Origin: Actinoallomurus sp048498315
GTDB taxonomy: Bacteria > Actinomycetota > Actinomycetes > Streptosporangiales > Streptosporangiaceae
Direction: 5' to 3'
Length of the DNA stretch: 64,000 nucleotides
Assembly (NCBI GenBank): GCA_048498315.1
Contig: JBEHYF010000006.1
Span: 14,351-78,350, forward strand
In this document: positions 46,597 through 54,828 of the stretch, in pieces
Layout: each line of letters opens with the position of its first letter
Numbering within the stretch: the first letter of the stretch is position 1
The notes under the pieces: model-generated
What the model was told of the DNA's origin: nothing
The model's database searches: none
Seen by the model: the letters and a program-made list of their open reading frames with translations, nothing else
Program-made: the position numbers and the translations under genes

Positions 46597-47586
46597 TCAG
46601 GTCGATTCGCGGACGACCAGTTCGGGCGCCAGGACGACCTGCCGGTGCTCGTGTTCGTCGGCGTCGCCCGCCTCCGCCACGGCCAGTTCCGCCGCGACCC
46701 GGCCGAGTTCGCCGCGCGGCCGGCGCACGGTCGTCAGCGGCACCACTGCCGTCGCGGCGATCTCCAGGTCGTCGTAGCCGACCACGCTGACCTCCGACGG
46801 CACCTTCACGCCCGCCCGCACCAGCTCGTTCAGCAGGCCGACGGCCAGGCCGTCGTTCGCGCACAGCACCGCGGTCGGCAGCGGATCGATCTCCAGCACC
46901 CGCCGCGCCGCCTCGCGGCCCGCGGTCGGCGTCGGCTCCGGCACGTCGACCACGACCGGCGCCGCAGCGTCCTCGGCGCGCACCGCGGCCGCCACTCCGT
47001 CGAGACGGTCCCGCGGCGGTCCCGGACTCAGCCGTCCGGTCACGTACGCGATGCGGCGGTGCCCGCGGTCGAGGACGTGGCGGGCGGCCAGCTCGCCGCC
47101 GGCCCGGTGGTCGACGCGGGCCACGCAGGCGTCGCCCGCCGCGCGGTCGAGCAGCACCACCGCCAGGCCGCGGGCGCGCAGCGCCGCGATCCGCCGGTGG
47201 TCCAGCCCGATCGGGGTGACGATGACGCCGGAGACGTACTGCTCCTCGAAGAAGTCGACGCACCGTTGCTCGCCGGCCGCCGATCCGTCGCTGCTGCACC
47301 ACAGGATCTCGAAGCCGTCGGCGCTCATCGCGGCCTGCACGCTCCGGCCGAGCTCAGTGGCGTACGGGTCGGCCATGCTCTCCACCAGCAGCCCGAAGGT
47401 GCGGCCGCGGCCCTGCCGGAGCTGCCGTGCGCTCTCGTTGCGGACGAACCCCAGCTCGCCGATGGCGGCCTGGACACGGATGCGGGTGGCTTCGGCCACG
47501 AGATTTGGCCGATTTAGGACGTTCGAAACCGTGCCAACGGAGACGCCGGCGTGTATCGCCACATCACGAATGCTGACCCGCGACAC
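46597..47586 (-). CDS. LacI-family transcriptional regulator
   Basis: A 329-residue regulator. The N-terminal HTH is VSIRDVAIHAGVSVGTVSN with hinge helix region NESARQLRQGRG. The periplasmic-binding-like domain shows FGLLVESMADPY, GVIVTPIG, RVDHRAGGELAARHVLDRGH, AVLCANDGLAVG and SVVGYDDLEIA. GTG 47586 is chosen (AAGGTGAG upstream); GTG 47595 is close behind. Its sugar ligand is unknown. Together with the MsiK-like gene it suggests a carbohydrate-response role. Confidence 0.9.
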   Translation of the reverse strand: MSRVSIRDVAIHAGVSVGTVSNVLNRPNLVAEATRIRVQAAIGELGFVRNESARQLRQGRGRTFGLLVESMADPYATELGRSVQAAMSADGFEILWCSSDGSAAGEQRCVDFFEEQYVSGVIVTPIGLDHRRIAALRARGLAVVLLDRAAGDACVARVDHRAGGELAARHVLDRGHRRIAYVTGRLSPGPPRDRLDGVAAAVRAEDAAAPVVVDVPEPTPTAGREAARRVLEIDPLPTAVLCANDGLAVGLLNELVRAGVKVPSEVSVVGYDDLEIAATAVVPLTTVRRPRGELGRVAAELAVAEAGDADEHEHRQVVLAPELVVREST

Positions 47587-48050
47587 CCCGCTCACCTTCC
47601 CCCGATGCGGTTTCCGCAGCTTGACAGGGGTGATCAACCGTGTCCGATGCGTTATGTGACGGAGTGTTTTTACCTGCACACACGCCGTAGTATTCGAACC
47701 CTTGACGGTCCGGACCGGGCCGCTTAGCGTTCCGGTCGGAGCGTAGCTTGAAACGATTCACGATCTTTGCCGGGCCGTTGCGTGAAGGGATGGGGGCGAG
47801 TGGCGCACAGATGACCTCATCCGACCACGCCGGAGGCGGCCCTGGCAGCTCCGCCGGGACGTTTCCTCGCGGACACGAGGTGACTTCCTTGCTCGACTCT
47901 TCAACGTACGAATCGTTACCTGGAGTTCCCGCCGCACGCATCGATTTCGTTCGGGCGGCCACCTCCGGTCAAGCGCGTAAAGGCCTACCCGTGCCTATGC
48001 GGCCGGCGCCGCATCCCCGCAGTCATCACCCCGGGACGAGGGAGGACGGA
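47587..48050 (+). promoter_or_regulatory. Divergent LacI/HTH intergenic region with a clear sigma-70-type promoter
   Basis: 464 bp. TTGACG (47702-47707), a 17-nt spacer and TAGCGT (47725-47730) make a near-consensus promoter pointing to the small HTH gene. The transcript would begin near 47737, giving an unusual leader of about 310 nt before GTG 48051. The frame is open through the leader, but the translation there is unremarkable. I see no known riboswitch fold. Confidence 0.55.
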
Positions 48051-48281
48051 GTGGAACAGGCCACACTCACCCGCCGTGGCACCGAGGACCCGCGTCTGAG
48101 CGAGGACGAACTCCGCTTGCTCGCGCAGATCGCCACAGGTGTCACCGCGGATGTGGCGGCGCGGAAACTCGAGCTCAGCGCGCGCACGCTGCGGAGGAGG
48201 CTGCGATCCATATGTGATCGGCTCGACGTCAACACCCCCATCGAGGCCGTCGTCTGGGCGGCGCGGCGGCAGCTCATCTGA
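48051..48281 (+). CDS. Small LuxR-type helix-turn-helix protein
   Basis: A 76-residue protein that is little more than a GerE/LuxR DNA-binding domain: LSEDELRLLAQIATGVTADV, then LELSARTLRRRLRSICDRLD and IEAVVWAARRQLI. It has no receiver domain. GTG 48051 follows a near-perfect ribosome site (GGGAGGACGGA). An in-frame extension upstream to 47748 exists but lacks such a site. Stand-alone LuxR HTH proteins of this size are common in actinomycetes and mostly uncharacterised. Confidence 0.75.
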   Translation: MEQATLTRRGTEDPRLSEDELRLLAQIATGVTADVAARKLELSARTLRRRLRSICDRLDVNTPIEAVVWAARRQLI

Positions 48282-48365
48282 CGCGTCGGGAACCGGGCGG
48301 CGTGCGGGCCTCGTGTCGCCCCGGCGGGCGCCGGCGCGGCGGCGCCCGGCTAGGGTCACGTGTTC

Positions 48366-48881
48366 GTGGAAATAGCGATCCGCCGCGCCCGTGCCACCGA
48401 CGTCCGGGGGATCCGGCGTCTGGTCGACATGTACTCCGGTCCGGGGCGGTTGCTGGCCAAGCCGACCGTGACCCTCTATGAGGACGTCCAGGAGTTCTGG
48501 GTCGCCGAGGACCGTTCGTCCGGTGACGTCGTGGGCTGCGGCGCCCTGCACGTGATGTGGGAGGATCTCGCCGAGGTCCGCACGGTGGCGGTCGACCCGG
48601 CCTGCCGCGGCCACGGCGTCGGGCACCGCATCGTCGCGCGGCTCCTCGACACCGCGCGCGAGCTCGGCGTCCGGCGGGTGTTCTGCCTGACGTTCGAGGT
48701 GGACTTCTTCTCTCACCACGGCTTCCGGCCGATCCAGGGCACGCCGGTCGCCCCGGAGGTCTACGAGGAACTGCTTCGTTCCTATGACGACGGCGTGGCG
48801 GAATTCCTCGACCTGGACCGGGTCAAGCCGAACACACTGGGCAACACCCGCATGCTCCTGCACCTCGAGGGGCACAGATGA
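48366..48881 (+). CDS. argA: Amino-acid N-acetyltransferase (mycobacterial-type ArgA)
   Basis: A 171-residue GNAT enzyme that acetylates glutamate (or glutamine) to begin arginine synthesis. It follows the short Rv2747-type ArgA closely: VTLYEDVQEFWVAE, GCGALHVMWEDLAEVRTVAV, the acetyl-CoA loop RGHGVGHRIV, FFSHHGFRPIQGTPV and VKPNTLGNTRMLL. TAGGGT at 48351-48356 is a likely -10. GTG 48366 or 48360 would then be nearly leaderless. Its end GHR-stop (CACAGATGA) is the first of three copies of a start/stop cassette leading into the RDD gene. Confidence 0.88.
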   Translation: MEIAIRRARATDVRGIRRLVDMYSGPGRLLAKPTVTLYEDVQEFWVAEDRSSGDVVGCGALHVMWEDLAEVRTVAVDPACRGHGVGHRIVARLLDTARELGVRRVFCLTFEVDFFSHHGFRPIQGTPVAPEVYEELLRSYDDGVAEFLDLDRVKPNTLGNTRMLLHLEGHR

Positions 48882-49000
48882 GCGAGCCGGAAGGGCGCGA
48901 CGCCGCCTGGACTGAGGAGCGCAGGGAGCGAAGCGACCGGAGCGAGGAGGGAAGGCGGCGTCTGAAGGCGTCCTGGAGGCTGAGCGGGAAGCACAGATGA
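48878..49000 (+). CDS. Mini-ORF of 40 residues between argA and the RDD gene
   Basis: ATG 48878 overlaps the argA stop (ATGA). The ORF runs 40 codons of Arg/Glu/Ser-rich, highly charged sequence (beginning MSEPEGRDAAW) and ends in CACAGATGA, whose ATGA again supplies the next start. The middle is the GAGCGAAGCGACCGGAGCGA type of repeat common in actinomycete intergenic DNA, so this may be an inserted repeat that stayed in frame. The exact start/stop overlaps on both ends argue that it is translated, at least to hand ribosomes on. Confidence 0.5.
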   Translation: MSEPEGRDAAWTEERRERSDRSEEGRRRLKASWRLSGKHR

Positions 49001-49017
49001 GCAGGGAGCACAGATGA
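48997..49017 (+). CDS. Six-residue mini-ORF coupling to the RDD gene
   Basis: ATG 48997 overlaps the previous mini-ORF stop and encodes MSREHR before TGA at 49015-49017, which overlaps the RDD start ATG 49014. The GGGAG inside it is also the ribosome site for the RDD gene. It is too small to be a product and is more likely a coupling device or the result of a repeat of GCACAGATGAGC. Confidence 0.45.
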   Translation: MSREHR

Positions 49018-49661
49018 GCGAGGCGTACCCGCCCTACGTCCGGGCGGCGGACGAGGGCAGGGCGTACGCGGAGGCCGGCGCGGGCGGCGATCTTTTCCTG
49101 GCGCCGATCATGCGGCGGGCCGGTGCCCGGCTCATCGACGCGGGCCTGCTCGGCGTCGTCGGGTTCGCGCTGATCCTCCCGTTCATGATCGCCGCGTACG
49201 GCCTCGACCGGCCGGCCACCAGCGTCAAGGAGACCGGGGGCGTCTGGTCCGGAGTGTCGATCTTCGGCTGGGTCCTCGTCCTGGGCATCGTGCCGTTCGC
49301 GTACGAGGCCGTCCAGCTCGCGCTGTGGGGGCAGACGCTCGGCAAGCGCGTCCTCGGCCTGCGGGTGCTGGACGAGACGGGCGCGCCGCTGACGCCCGCC
49401 CGCGCGGTCGGCCGCGCCGCCGTCAACAACCTCGCCTACCTGTTCGGCTGCGGCGTCGGCACGGTCATGGCGTACCTGTGGGCGGTCTGGGACCAGCCAC
49501 TGCACCAGGCCCTCCACGACCGGCTCGCCGCCACCGTCGTGGTCGACGACCGCGACTACGACGACCCGGCGTCCGAGGGCCGGGCGTACGACGAACCGGC
49601 GTACCACGACCGTGCGTACGACGACCGGAGGTATGACGACCGGGGGTACGCGTACGAGTGA
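49014..49661 (+). CDS. RDD-family membrane protein with Tyr/Asp/Arg repeat tail
   Basis: A 215-residue protein. The RDD signature is RAGARLIDAGLLG (about 34-46), followed by helices at about 42-62, 82-105 and 135-155, and WGQTLGKRVLGLRVLDETG, typical of the family. Residues 176-215 are a low-complexity tail built from AYDDR, RYDDR and AYDEP units. The family's function is unsettled; some members affect ion transport or stress tolerance. ATG 49014 ends the overlapping chain from argA. It overlaps the second RDD gene by 4 nt. Confidence 0.82.
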   Translation: MSEAYPPYVRAADEGRAYAEAGAGGDLFLAPIMRRAGARLIDAGLLGVVGFALILPFMIAAYGLDRPATSVKETGGVWSGVSIFGWVLVLGIVPFAYEAVQLALWGQTLGKRVLGLRVLDETGAPLTPARAVGRAAVNNLAYLFGCGVGTVMAYLWAVWDQPLHQALHDRLAATVVVDDRDYDDPASEGRAYDEPAYHDRAYDDRRYDDRGYAYE

Positions 49662-50107
49662 CCAGCCAGGCCGCCGACATGCTCGCCGAGCCCGCGCAGC
49701 GGCTCGTCGCGCGCATCATCGACATCCTCCTCGTCGGCATTCCCGTCGCGACCGCCGCCGAGGAGCTGTTCCCGCACCGCACCGCCCAGACCGTCGTCGC
49801 CTCGCTCGCCTTCGCGGTCATCTTCCTGGCGTATGAAACCGTGCAGCTCGCCGTGTGGGGCCGCACGGTCGGCAAGCGGCTCACCGGGATCCGCGTGGCG
49901 TCGGTGACCGACGGCGGACGGCCCGGCACGCTCCAGTCGCTCGTCCGTGCGGCGATCTTCGTCCTGCCGTCCGCCGCCCGGCCGGTCCCGGTGCTCAACG
50001 CCCTCGCCGGGATCTTCTGGCTCGGGGAGATCGGCCTGCTGTTCGAGGGTGCGTACCGTCAGGCCCTGCACGACCGCGCCGCCGGAACCGTCGTCGTCCG
50101 CGCCTGA
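49658..50107 (+). CDS. RDD-family membrane protein
   Basis: A 149-residue RDD protein with RLVARIIDILLVGIP near the N-terminus, helices at about 20-35, 45-62 and 110-130, and the family segment VWGRTVGKRLTGIRVASVTDGG. It ends shortly after ALHDRAAGTVVV, like the part of its neighbour before the repeat tail, so the pair is a likely duplication. GTG 49658 overlaps the stop of the first RDD gene. Confidence 0.82.
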   Translation: MTSQAADMLAEPAQRLVARIIDILLVGIPVATAAEELFPHRTAQTVVASLAFAVIFLAYETVQLAVWGRTVGKRLTGIRVASVTDGGRPGTLQSLVRAAIFVLPSAARPVPVLNALAGIFWLGEIGLLFEGAYRQALHDRAAGTVVVRA

Positions 50108-50249
50108 CCGGCGTTCGGCGGCGCGCTCCTTCCGGGCCATGCGGACGTGGGGCGGCGGCCTGTACGCCGGTCCGCACGCCGATCCGCGTGCGCGGTCACG
50201 CCCGCGCGCCGGCCCGTCGCGGCGCGGTTCGGCCCGCGGGCGCGGCCGA

Positions 50250-53200
50250 TCAGAGCAGGCGGAGCTGGCGGTCGCGCGGGCGGCGGCGCACGCCGGCCGC
50301 CCGGGTGGTCAGCTCCTCCGGCAGCGCGCGCAGGAACGGTGACGGCTCGCGCCACCGGCTGCCGGACAGGAACAGGTGCCGGCGCGCCCGCGTCATCCCG
50401 ACGAAGAACAGCCGCCGCTCCTCCGCCTCGTCGCTGTCGGGCAGGCGCAGCGGGAGCAGCCCGTCCTCGCACCCGATGACGAACACGACCGGGAACTCCA
50501 GACCCTTCGCAGCGTGCAGGGTCAGCAGCGCGATCCGGTCCGCCCGCGGGTCGAAGGCGTCCACCTCGGCGCCCAGGGCCAGCTCGGTCAAGAACGCCTC
50601 CACGTCGTCGCCGCAGCGGTCCGCGAGCGGCGCCATCAGCTCGGCCGCGGCCAGCAGCACCGCCTCGTCGTGCACCTCCGCCAGCGCGTCCGCCGCCGCC
50701 CGGATCCGCGCCCTCAGGGGCCCGCCATGGTGCCGCAGCTCATGCGCCAGCGCCCGCACTCCCGGACGCCTGATGAGCCGGTCGTGCGAGCACTTCTGGA
50801 ACGGCATGCCGGCCCGGGTGAGCGCGTCCATGACCGCCTCGGATCGCGCGTCCGTGCGGTACAGCACCGCGATGTCGGAGAAGCCGAGGTGGTCGTCATG
50901 GTGGCCGTCGGAGCGCCCGGAGTCCATCGAGTGGAAGGACGAGCCGCCGAGCAGCCGGTCGACGGTCGTGGCGACGAACTCGGCCTCCGCCTGCGGGTCG
51001 GCCGCCTCGTGCAGGCGGATCAGCCCGTCGCCCGCCACCTGGGGCACCAGCCGTCGGCCCGGCACGAGACTCGTCGGCGCCACGGCCCGCACGGCGCCGT
51101 GCACGATCGCCGGCGCCGACCGGTAGTTCCGCGTCAGCTGCACCTCGGTCGCGGACGGGAAGTCCGCGCGGAAGCGGAGGAAGAACCCGACGTCGGCGCC
51201 ACGGAAGGCGTAGATCGCCTGATCCGGGTCGCCGATCGCGGTGAGCCCACGGTCCTGCTGCCCCGCTCGCTCGGCGCCGGCGGACGGCATGCCCGCGGAC
51301 GGCGCGTCGGCGGACGGCGCGCCCGCTCCGTCCGCGCCCGCCGCAGGCGTACCGCCCTCGCCCGTCTCGGCCGTGCGAGCCTCGTCGGCGCCCGCCTCGT
51401 ACGAGTCCCGCTCGCCCGCGCCGTACTCACCCGTCAGGAGGCGCAGGAGGGCGTATTGCGTCTCGTCGATGTCCTGATATTCGTCGACGCTGATCCACCG
51501 CCAGCGTTCGCGGTAGTGCGCCGCGAGGGCCGGATCGCCGGCCAGCAGCCGCACCGGCAGGCGCAGCAGATCGGTGAAGTCGGCCGCTCCGCGCTCGCGC
51601 AGCCGCTTCTCGAACGACAGGCGCGCCTCCGTGTCGTCGCCCGCGACGCCGCCCGGGTGCGGGGCCGGGCGGTCGAGGTCGGCGAGCAGGCGGCGGGCCT
51701 CCTTGTCGGATCCGGTCATCTCCCGGGCGATGTCGAGCCGCTCGCCCTCGTCCGCGATGCGGAACGCCGGCGGCAGGCCGGCCCGCTCGTGCTGCTCGCG
51801 CAGGATCGACGCGCCCAGCCCGTGGAAGGTGGTCACGGTGAGCCGGGCCGCCCGGTCGGGCAGGAGCGTGGCCAGCCGTTCGCGCATCTCGTCGGCAGCG
51901 CGCCGCGTGAACGTGATCGCCAGGCACGCTTCGGGCGGTACGCCGCGCTCGCCGACGAGGTGGGCGATCCGGTGGGTCAGCGTGCGGGTCTTCCCGGTAC
52001 CGGGCCCCGCGATGATCAGGAGCGGGCCGCCGGGATGGGCGGCCGCCGCCCGCTGTTCCGGGTCGAGACCGTCCAGCACCGAACGCCCGTCGCAGGGCGA
52101 CGGGCCGCCGGCCGCTGCACCCGTTCCGGGATGCTCGCCATCCTCGCCCGCGCCGTCGTACCTCGCCTCGTCCTCGGCGTCCTCGGCGGCCTCGAAGATG
52201 TCCTGCTGGCCTTCGATCGGAAGATCGGCGTCGGATGCCTCGGGCGCCGGCGCTCCCGTGGACGATCCCGCGGCGTCCGCGGAGGACGGAGCGGCGTCGG
52301 CCCTGCCGTGCGCGGCGCCGCCCGCGGGAACGGGGACGGCGCCGGGGATGGGGATGGTCTCCTGCCGCTCGTCCACGTCGGATCCCGTCTTCGCCACCCT
52401 CCTGGCGGCCGACGGGACCGGACGAGCCGCCCGGCCCGGGCGCGCGGACCCGCCGGCGACATCGGCAACGGCGGCGTGCTCACCGGTACCGGCGGCGCGG
52501 GTACCGGCGGTCCCGGCGGTCCGGGCCTCCTCCGGCGTCGGTGCCGCGCCGGCGCCGGCCGCCCCGGCGGCTGCGTCCCTCGCCCCTGCGGCTGCGTCCG
52601 TCGCGTCCGCATCCATCGCGGACGCCGCCCGCTCGATGGCCCCGGAGGCCGGGACACGCGGCGGGGCGGCGGGCTCGGGCAGGTCGAACAGGCCGGTGTC
52701 ACCGGGCGCGTCGGACAGGCCGACCGCTCGCCTGCCCTCGCGCCGGAGCTCGCCCGGCTCGAAGAGGCGGATCACGCCGTACTCGCCGTCGTAGCCGGCG
52801 TCGCGGATGACCTGGCCGCGCCGGAGCCGGCCGATGGCCTCGGCGAGCAGCTCGCCGCCGACCCGGCGGACGTCGTCCAGCGGCGCGTCCTCCAGGATCG
52901 TCAGCTCCGGCCCGAGCGTGGCGACGAGTTCGGCGATGTGCCCGAGCACGGACTTCGAGCGCGGACCGACGCCGCGGATCTCGCTGACGATCTCCGGCAG
53001 CGGGATCAGGTTGCGGTAGCCGGCCGCGCCGTCCGGGCGGCGTCCCTCCGGGTGGTCGGCGAGCTCGTCGACGCGGTAGAGCACGCCGACCGTGAGCGGG
53101 CGGCCGCAGGCGGGGCAGCGGCCACCGTGCGCCTTGGTCTCCTCCGGCTCGAGGCGGACGCCGCACTTGCGGTGGCCGTCGAGGTGGTACTTGCCCTCCT

Positions 53201-53993
53201 CGGGGAAGAACTCGACGGTGCCCGCGTACCCCTCGCCGGTCTCCAGCGCCGCGCGCAGCGCGTGGTAGTCCATCGCGGTGTCGAACGCGGACGCCTCGCG
53301 GGCCAGTGCGGGCGGCGAGTGCGCGTCGGAATTGCTTACGAGGCGGTAACGGTCGAGCGCGCTCACCCGCCAGTTCATGAGGGGGTCGGACGACAGACCG
53401 GTCTCCACCGCGAAGACGTGGTCGGCGAGGTCGTCGTAGCAGTCGGTGATCGCGTCGAAACCCGACTTCGAGCCCAGGGCCGAGAACCACGGGGTCCACA
53501 CGTGCGCGGGGATGAGGTAGGAGCCTGGATCGCTCTGCAGGGTGATCTCGAGCAGATGGCGGGAATCCAGCCCCAGGATCGGCCGCCCGTCGGACGTCAG
53601 GTTGCCGATCTTGGCAAGTGCGGCGGTGATCCGGCCGGCCGCGTCGAACGACGGAGCATAAAGGAGGTGATGTACCTTCCGTGTTCGTTCACCCTTTTTG
53701 TAGATCGTGGAGATCTCGACCGAGAGCAGAAAGCGTACGGGGCCGCGGCATGCGGGCGGTAGCGTACGGGCGACCCGCCGCTCGAGCTCCGGCCGCAGCC
53801 GGAAGAGCCCGGCTTCCGCGGGAACCAGCTTCTCGCGGAGCTCCCGCATCCACGCCGGGTGCGTGAAATCGCCGGTGCCCACGACCGCCACGCCTTTGCG
53901 CGCGGCCCACCACGCCAAGTGTTCAAGGTCACAGTCCTTGCTACATGCGCGGGAGTACTTCGAATGTATATGAAGGTCCGCGTAGAACGTCAC
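50250..53993 (-). CDS. Fusion of an endonuclease Q-like PHP nuclease to a UvrD/PcrA-type helicase
   Basis: A 1247-residue protein. Residues 1-415 match the EndoQ/TIGR00375 family: metal-binding YADLHIHSKYSRACS (His8, His10), PAHVWTPWF (His164), VSNSDAHS (Asp223, His225), and the zinc-type stretch DGHRKCGV ... RCPACGRPLTVGV (Cys277, Cys293, Cys296) followed by RVDELADHPEG. EndoQ nicks DNA 5' of deaminated bases. Residues 430-640 are an Ala/Gly/Pro-rich linker. Residues 645-1247 are a superfamily 1 helicase: Walker A AGPGTGKTRTLT (near 660), motif Ia ITFTRRAADEM, motif II VDEYQDID (near 838), motif III GDPDQAIYAFRGA (near 922), motif IV TRNYRS, motif V LLTLHAAKGLEFPVVF (near 1163) and motif VI VGMTRARR. 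A 55-residue low-complexity insert lies between motifs II and III. The start is GTG 53993. Confidence 0.9.
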   Translation of the reverse strand: MTFYADLHIHSKYSRACSKDCDLEHLAWWAARKGVAVVGTGDFTHPAWMRELREKLVPAEAGLFRLRPELERRVARTLPPACRGPVRFLLSVEISTIYKKGERTRKVHHLLYAPSFDAAGRITAALAKIGNLTSDGRPILGLDSRHLLEITLQSDPGSYLIPAHVWTPWFSALGSKSGFDAITDCYDDLADHVFAVETGLSSDPLMNWRVSALDRYRLVSNSDAHSPPALAREASAFDTAMDYHALRAALETGEGYAGTVEFFPEEGKYHLDGHRKCGVRLEPEETKAHGGRCPACGRPLTVGVLYRVDELADHPEGRRPDGAAGYRNLIPLPEIVSEIRGVGPRSKSVLGHIAELVATLGPELTILEDAPLDDVRRVGGELLAEAIGRLRRGQVIRDAGYDGEYGVIRLFEPGELRREGRRAVGLSDAPGDTGLFDLPEPAAPPRVPASGAIERAASAMDADATDAAAGARDAAAGAAGAGAAPTPEEARTAGTAGTRAAGTGEHAAVADVAGGSARPGRAARPVPSAARRVAKTGSDVDERQETIPIPGAVPVPAGGAAHGRADAAPSSADAAGSSTGAPAPEASDADLPIEGQQDIFEAAEDAEDEARYDGAGEDGEHPGTGAAAGGPSPCDGRSVLDGLDPEQRAAAAHPGGPLLIIAGPGTGKTRTLTHRIAHLVGERGVPPEACLAITFTRRAADEMRERLATLLPDRAARLTVTTFHGLGASILREQHERAGLPPAFRIADEGERLDIAREMTGSDKEARRLLADLDRPAPHPGGVAGDDTEARLSFEKRLRERGAADFTDLLRLPVRLLAGDPALAAHYRERWRWISVDEYQDIDETQYALLRLLTGEYGAGERDSYEAGADEARTAETGEGGTPAAGADGAGAPSADAPSAGMPSAGAERAGQQDRGLTAIGDPDQAIYAFRGADVGFFLRFRADFPSATEVQLTRNYRSAPAIVHGAVRAVAPTSLVPGRRLVPQVAGDGLIRLHEAADPQAEAEFVATTVDRLLGGSSFHSMDSGRSDGHHDDHLGFSDIAVLYRTDARSEAVMDALTRAGMPFQKCSHDRLIRRPGVRALAHELRHHGGPLRARIRAAADALAEVHDEAVLLAAAELMAPLADRCGDDVEAFLTELALGAEVDAFDPRADRIALLTLHAAKGLEFPVVFVIGCEDGLLPLRLPDSDEAEERRLFFVGMTRARRHLFLSGSRWREPSPFLRALPEELTTRAAGVRRRPRDRQLRLL

Positions 53994-54516
53994 GTCGTCG
54001 CCCGTCGCCTCTCGATCGCCTGTCCGGCAGCATTGGATCCTGCCATGCCCGGCGACTTATGATCGCCGGTTCGCCGCAGACGCCGGGTTTCGCGGGCCCC
54101 TTCGCCGCCGGGCATCCCGGGGGCCGGCGGAGCCGCGGGCCGCGCATTCCGCGGCTGCCGTAGGCGGTTAAGAGCCGGTTCGGTGGGCTTATTCGTGTTG
54201 CCCGGGGTGCGGCAAAATGCGGAGGCGGACCCCGTTTCCGGCCGGGTGCCCGGTCGGCGGGCCTGCGGCGGGTGCGCGGCGGCCGGACCCGCACAGCGGG
54301 TGAAGACCGACGTCAGCATGGTGAGCCGCGCCGGCGGCCGCCCGGGGCCCGGCCGGGCGGTGCGCGCGGGACCTCCGCGCGCGCCAGGACGGGGAAAGGG
54401 GCCGGTGTGCCGCCGACGGCGCACCGGGGAGACAATTTCCCTGTGAGAACCGCGCCTTGGGCACTGCCGCCGGGGCGCCGGTGCGGATAACCGAGCGGAA
54501 CGGAAGGCGTGACCCC
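53994..54516 (+). other. Intergenic region between the EndoQ-UvrD gene and the small membrane protein
   Basis: 523 bp without a supported gene; the open frames here are Arg/Pro/Gly-rich and lack family signals. A hairpin CCGGTGTGCCG-CCGA-type stem with CGGCGCACCGG lies at about 54402-54427. The minus strand near 54060 (CATAAG) may hold the helicase-gene promoter, but the evidence is weak. Confidence 0.4.
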
Positions 54517-54660
54517 ATGTCGAAGGACCTTGAGGCCCTCGCCCCGTCTCTCGTCGTCGCCGTGGCCTTCTGCGTGGGCCTGTTCCGGCTCCTGCGGCAA
54601 GAGATGGGCGGTAAGCGGCGACGCGAACGCCCGCAGCAGAACCGGGGCGACGGCGACTAA
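54517..54660 (+). CDS. Small single-span membrane protein upstream of lsr2
   Basis: 47 residues: a short acidic N-terminus (MSKDLEAL), one hydrophobic helix (APSLVVAVAFCVGLFRLL) and a very basic tail (GGKRRRERPQQNRG), so the tail should face the cytoplasm. ATG 54517 has GGAAGG nine bases upstream. GC third-position bias holds through the frame. I do not recognise a family. Its place 168 bp before lsr2 suggests nothing specific. Confidence 0.55.
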   Translation: MSKDLEALAPSLVVAVAFCVGLFRLLRQEMGGKRRRERPQQNRGDGD

Positions 54661-54711
54661 CCCCTGCCGGAGCGGCGAGTAACCGGCGTGCGCCGGAGCG
54701 ATTGCCGGAGA

Positions 54712-54724
54712 TTACCCTGGGTAA
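54712..54724. promoter_or_regulatory. Palindrome upstream of lsr2
   Basis: TTACCC-T-GGGTAA, perfect 6-bp arms, about 33 bp upstream of the lsr2 -35. It is a possible operator. Confidence 0.4.
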
Positions 54725-54756
54725 CGGGCGTGCTAAACTCGGTTCAGTGGGCCGAA

Positions 54757-54786
54757 TTGTCAGCGGCCACCAACCCAGTATATCTT
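54757..54786 (+). promoter_or_regulatory. lsr2 promoter
   Basis: TTGTCA (54757-54762) and the AT-rich TATATCTT (54779-54786) at 16-18 nt spacing, in the most AT-rich stretch near here. The transcript would carry a leader of about 35 nt with the ribosome site GAAAGGT. Lsr2 prefers AT-rich DNA, so it may bind its own promoter. Confidence 0.5.
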
Positions 54787-54828
54787 TGGCAACCGAATGC
54801 AGTTTGCTCCGGTGAAAGGTCAGTCTCC

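Noticed and set aside
47587..47679. Longer N-terminus for the LacI protein
   Set aside because: The added residues precede the conserved HTH start and lack a ribosome site; relatives begin just before VSIRDVA.
54183..54446. An 87-residue plus-strand ORF upstream of the small membrane protein
   Set aside because: The translation is Arg/Gly/Pro-rich with no pattern, and no ribosome site precedes it.
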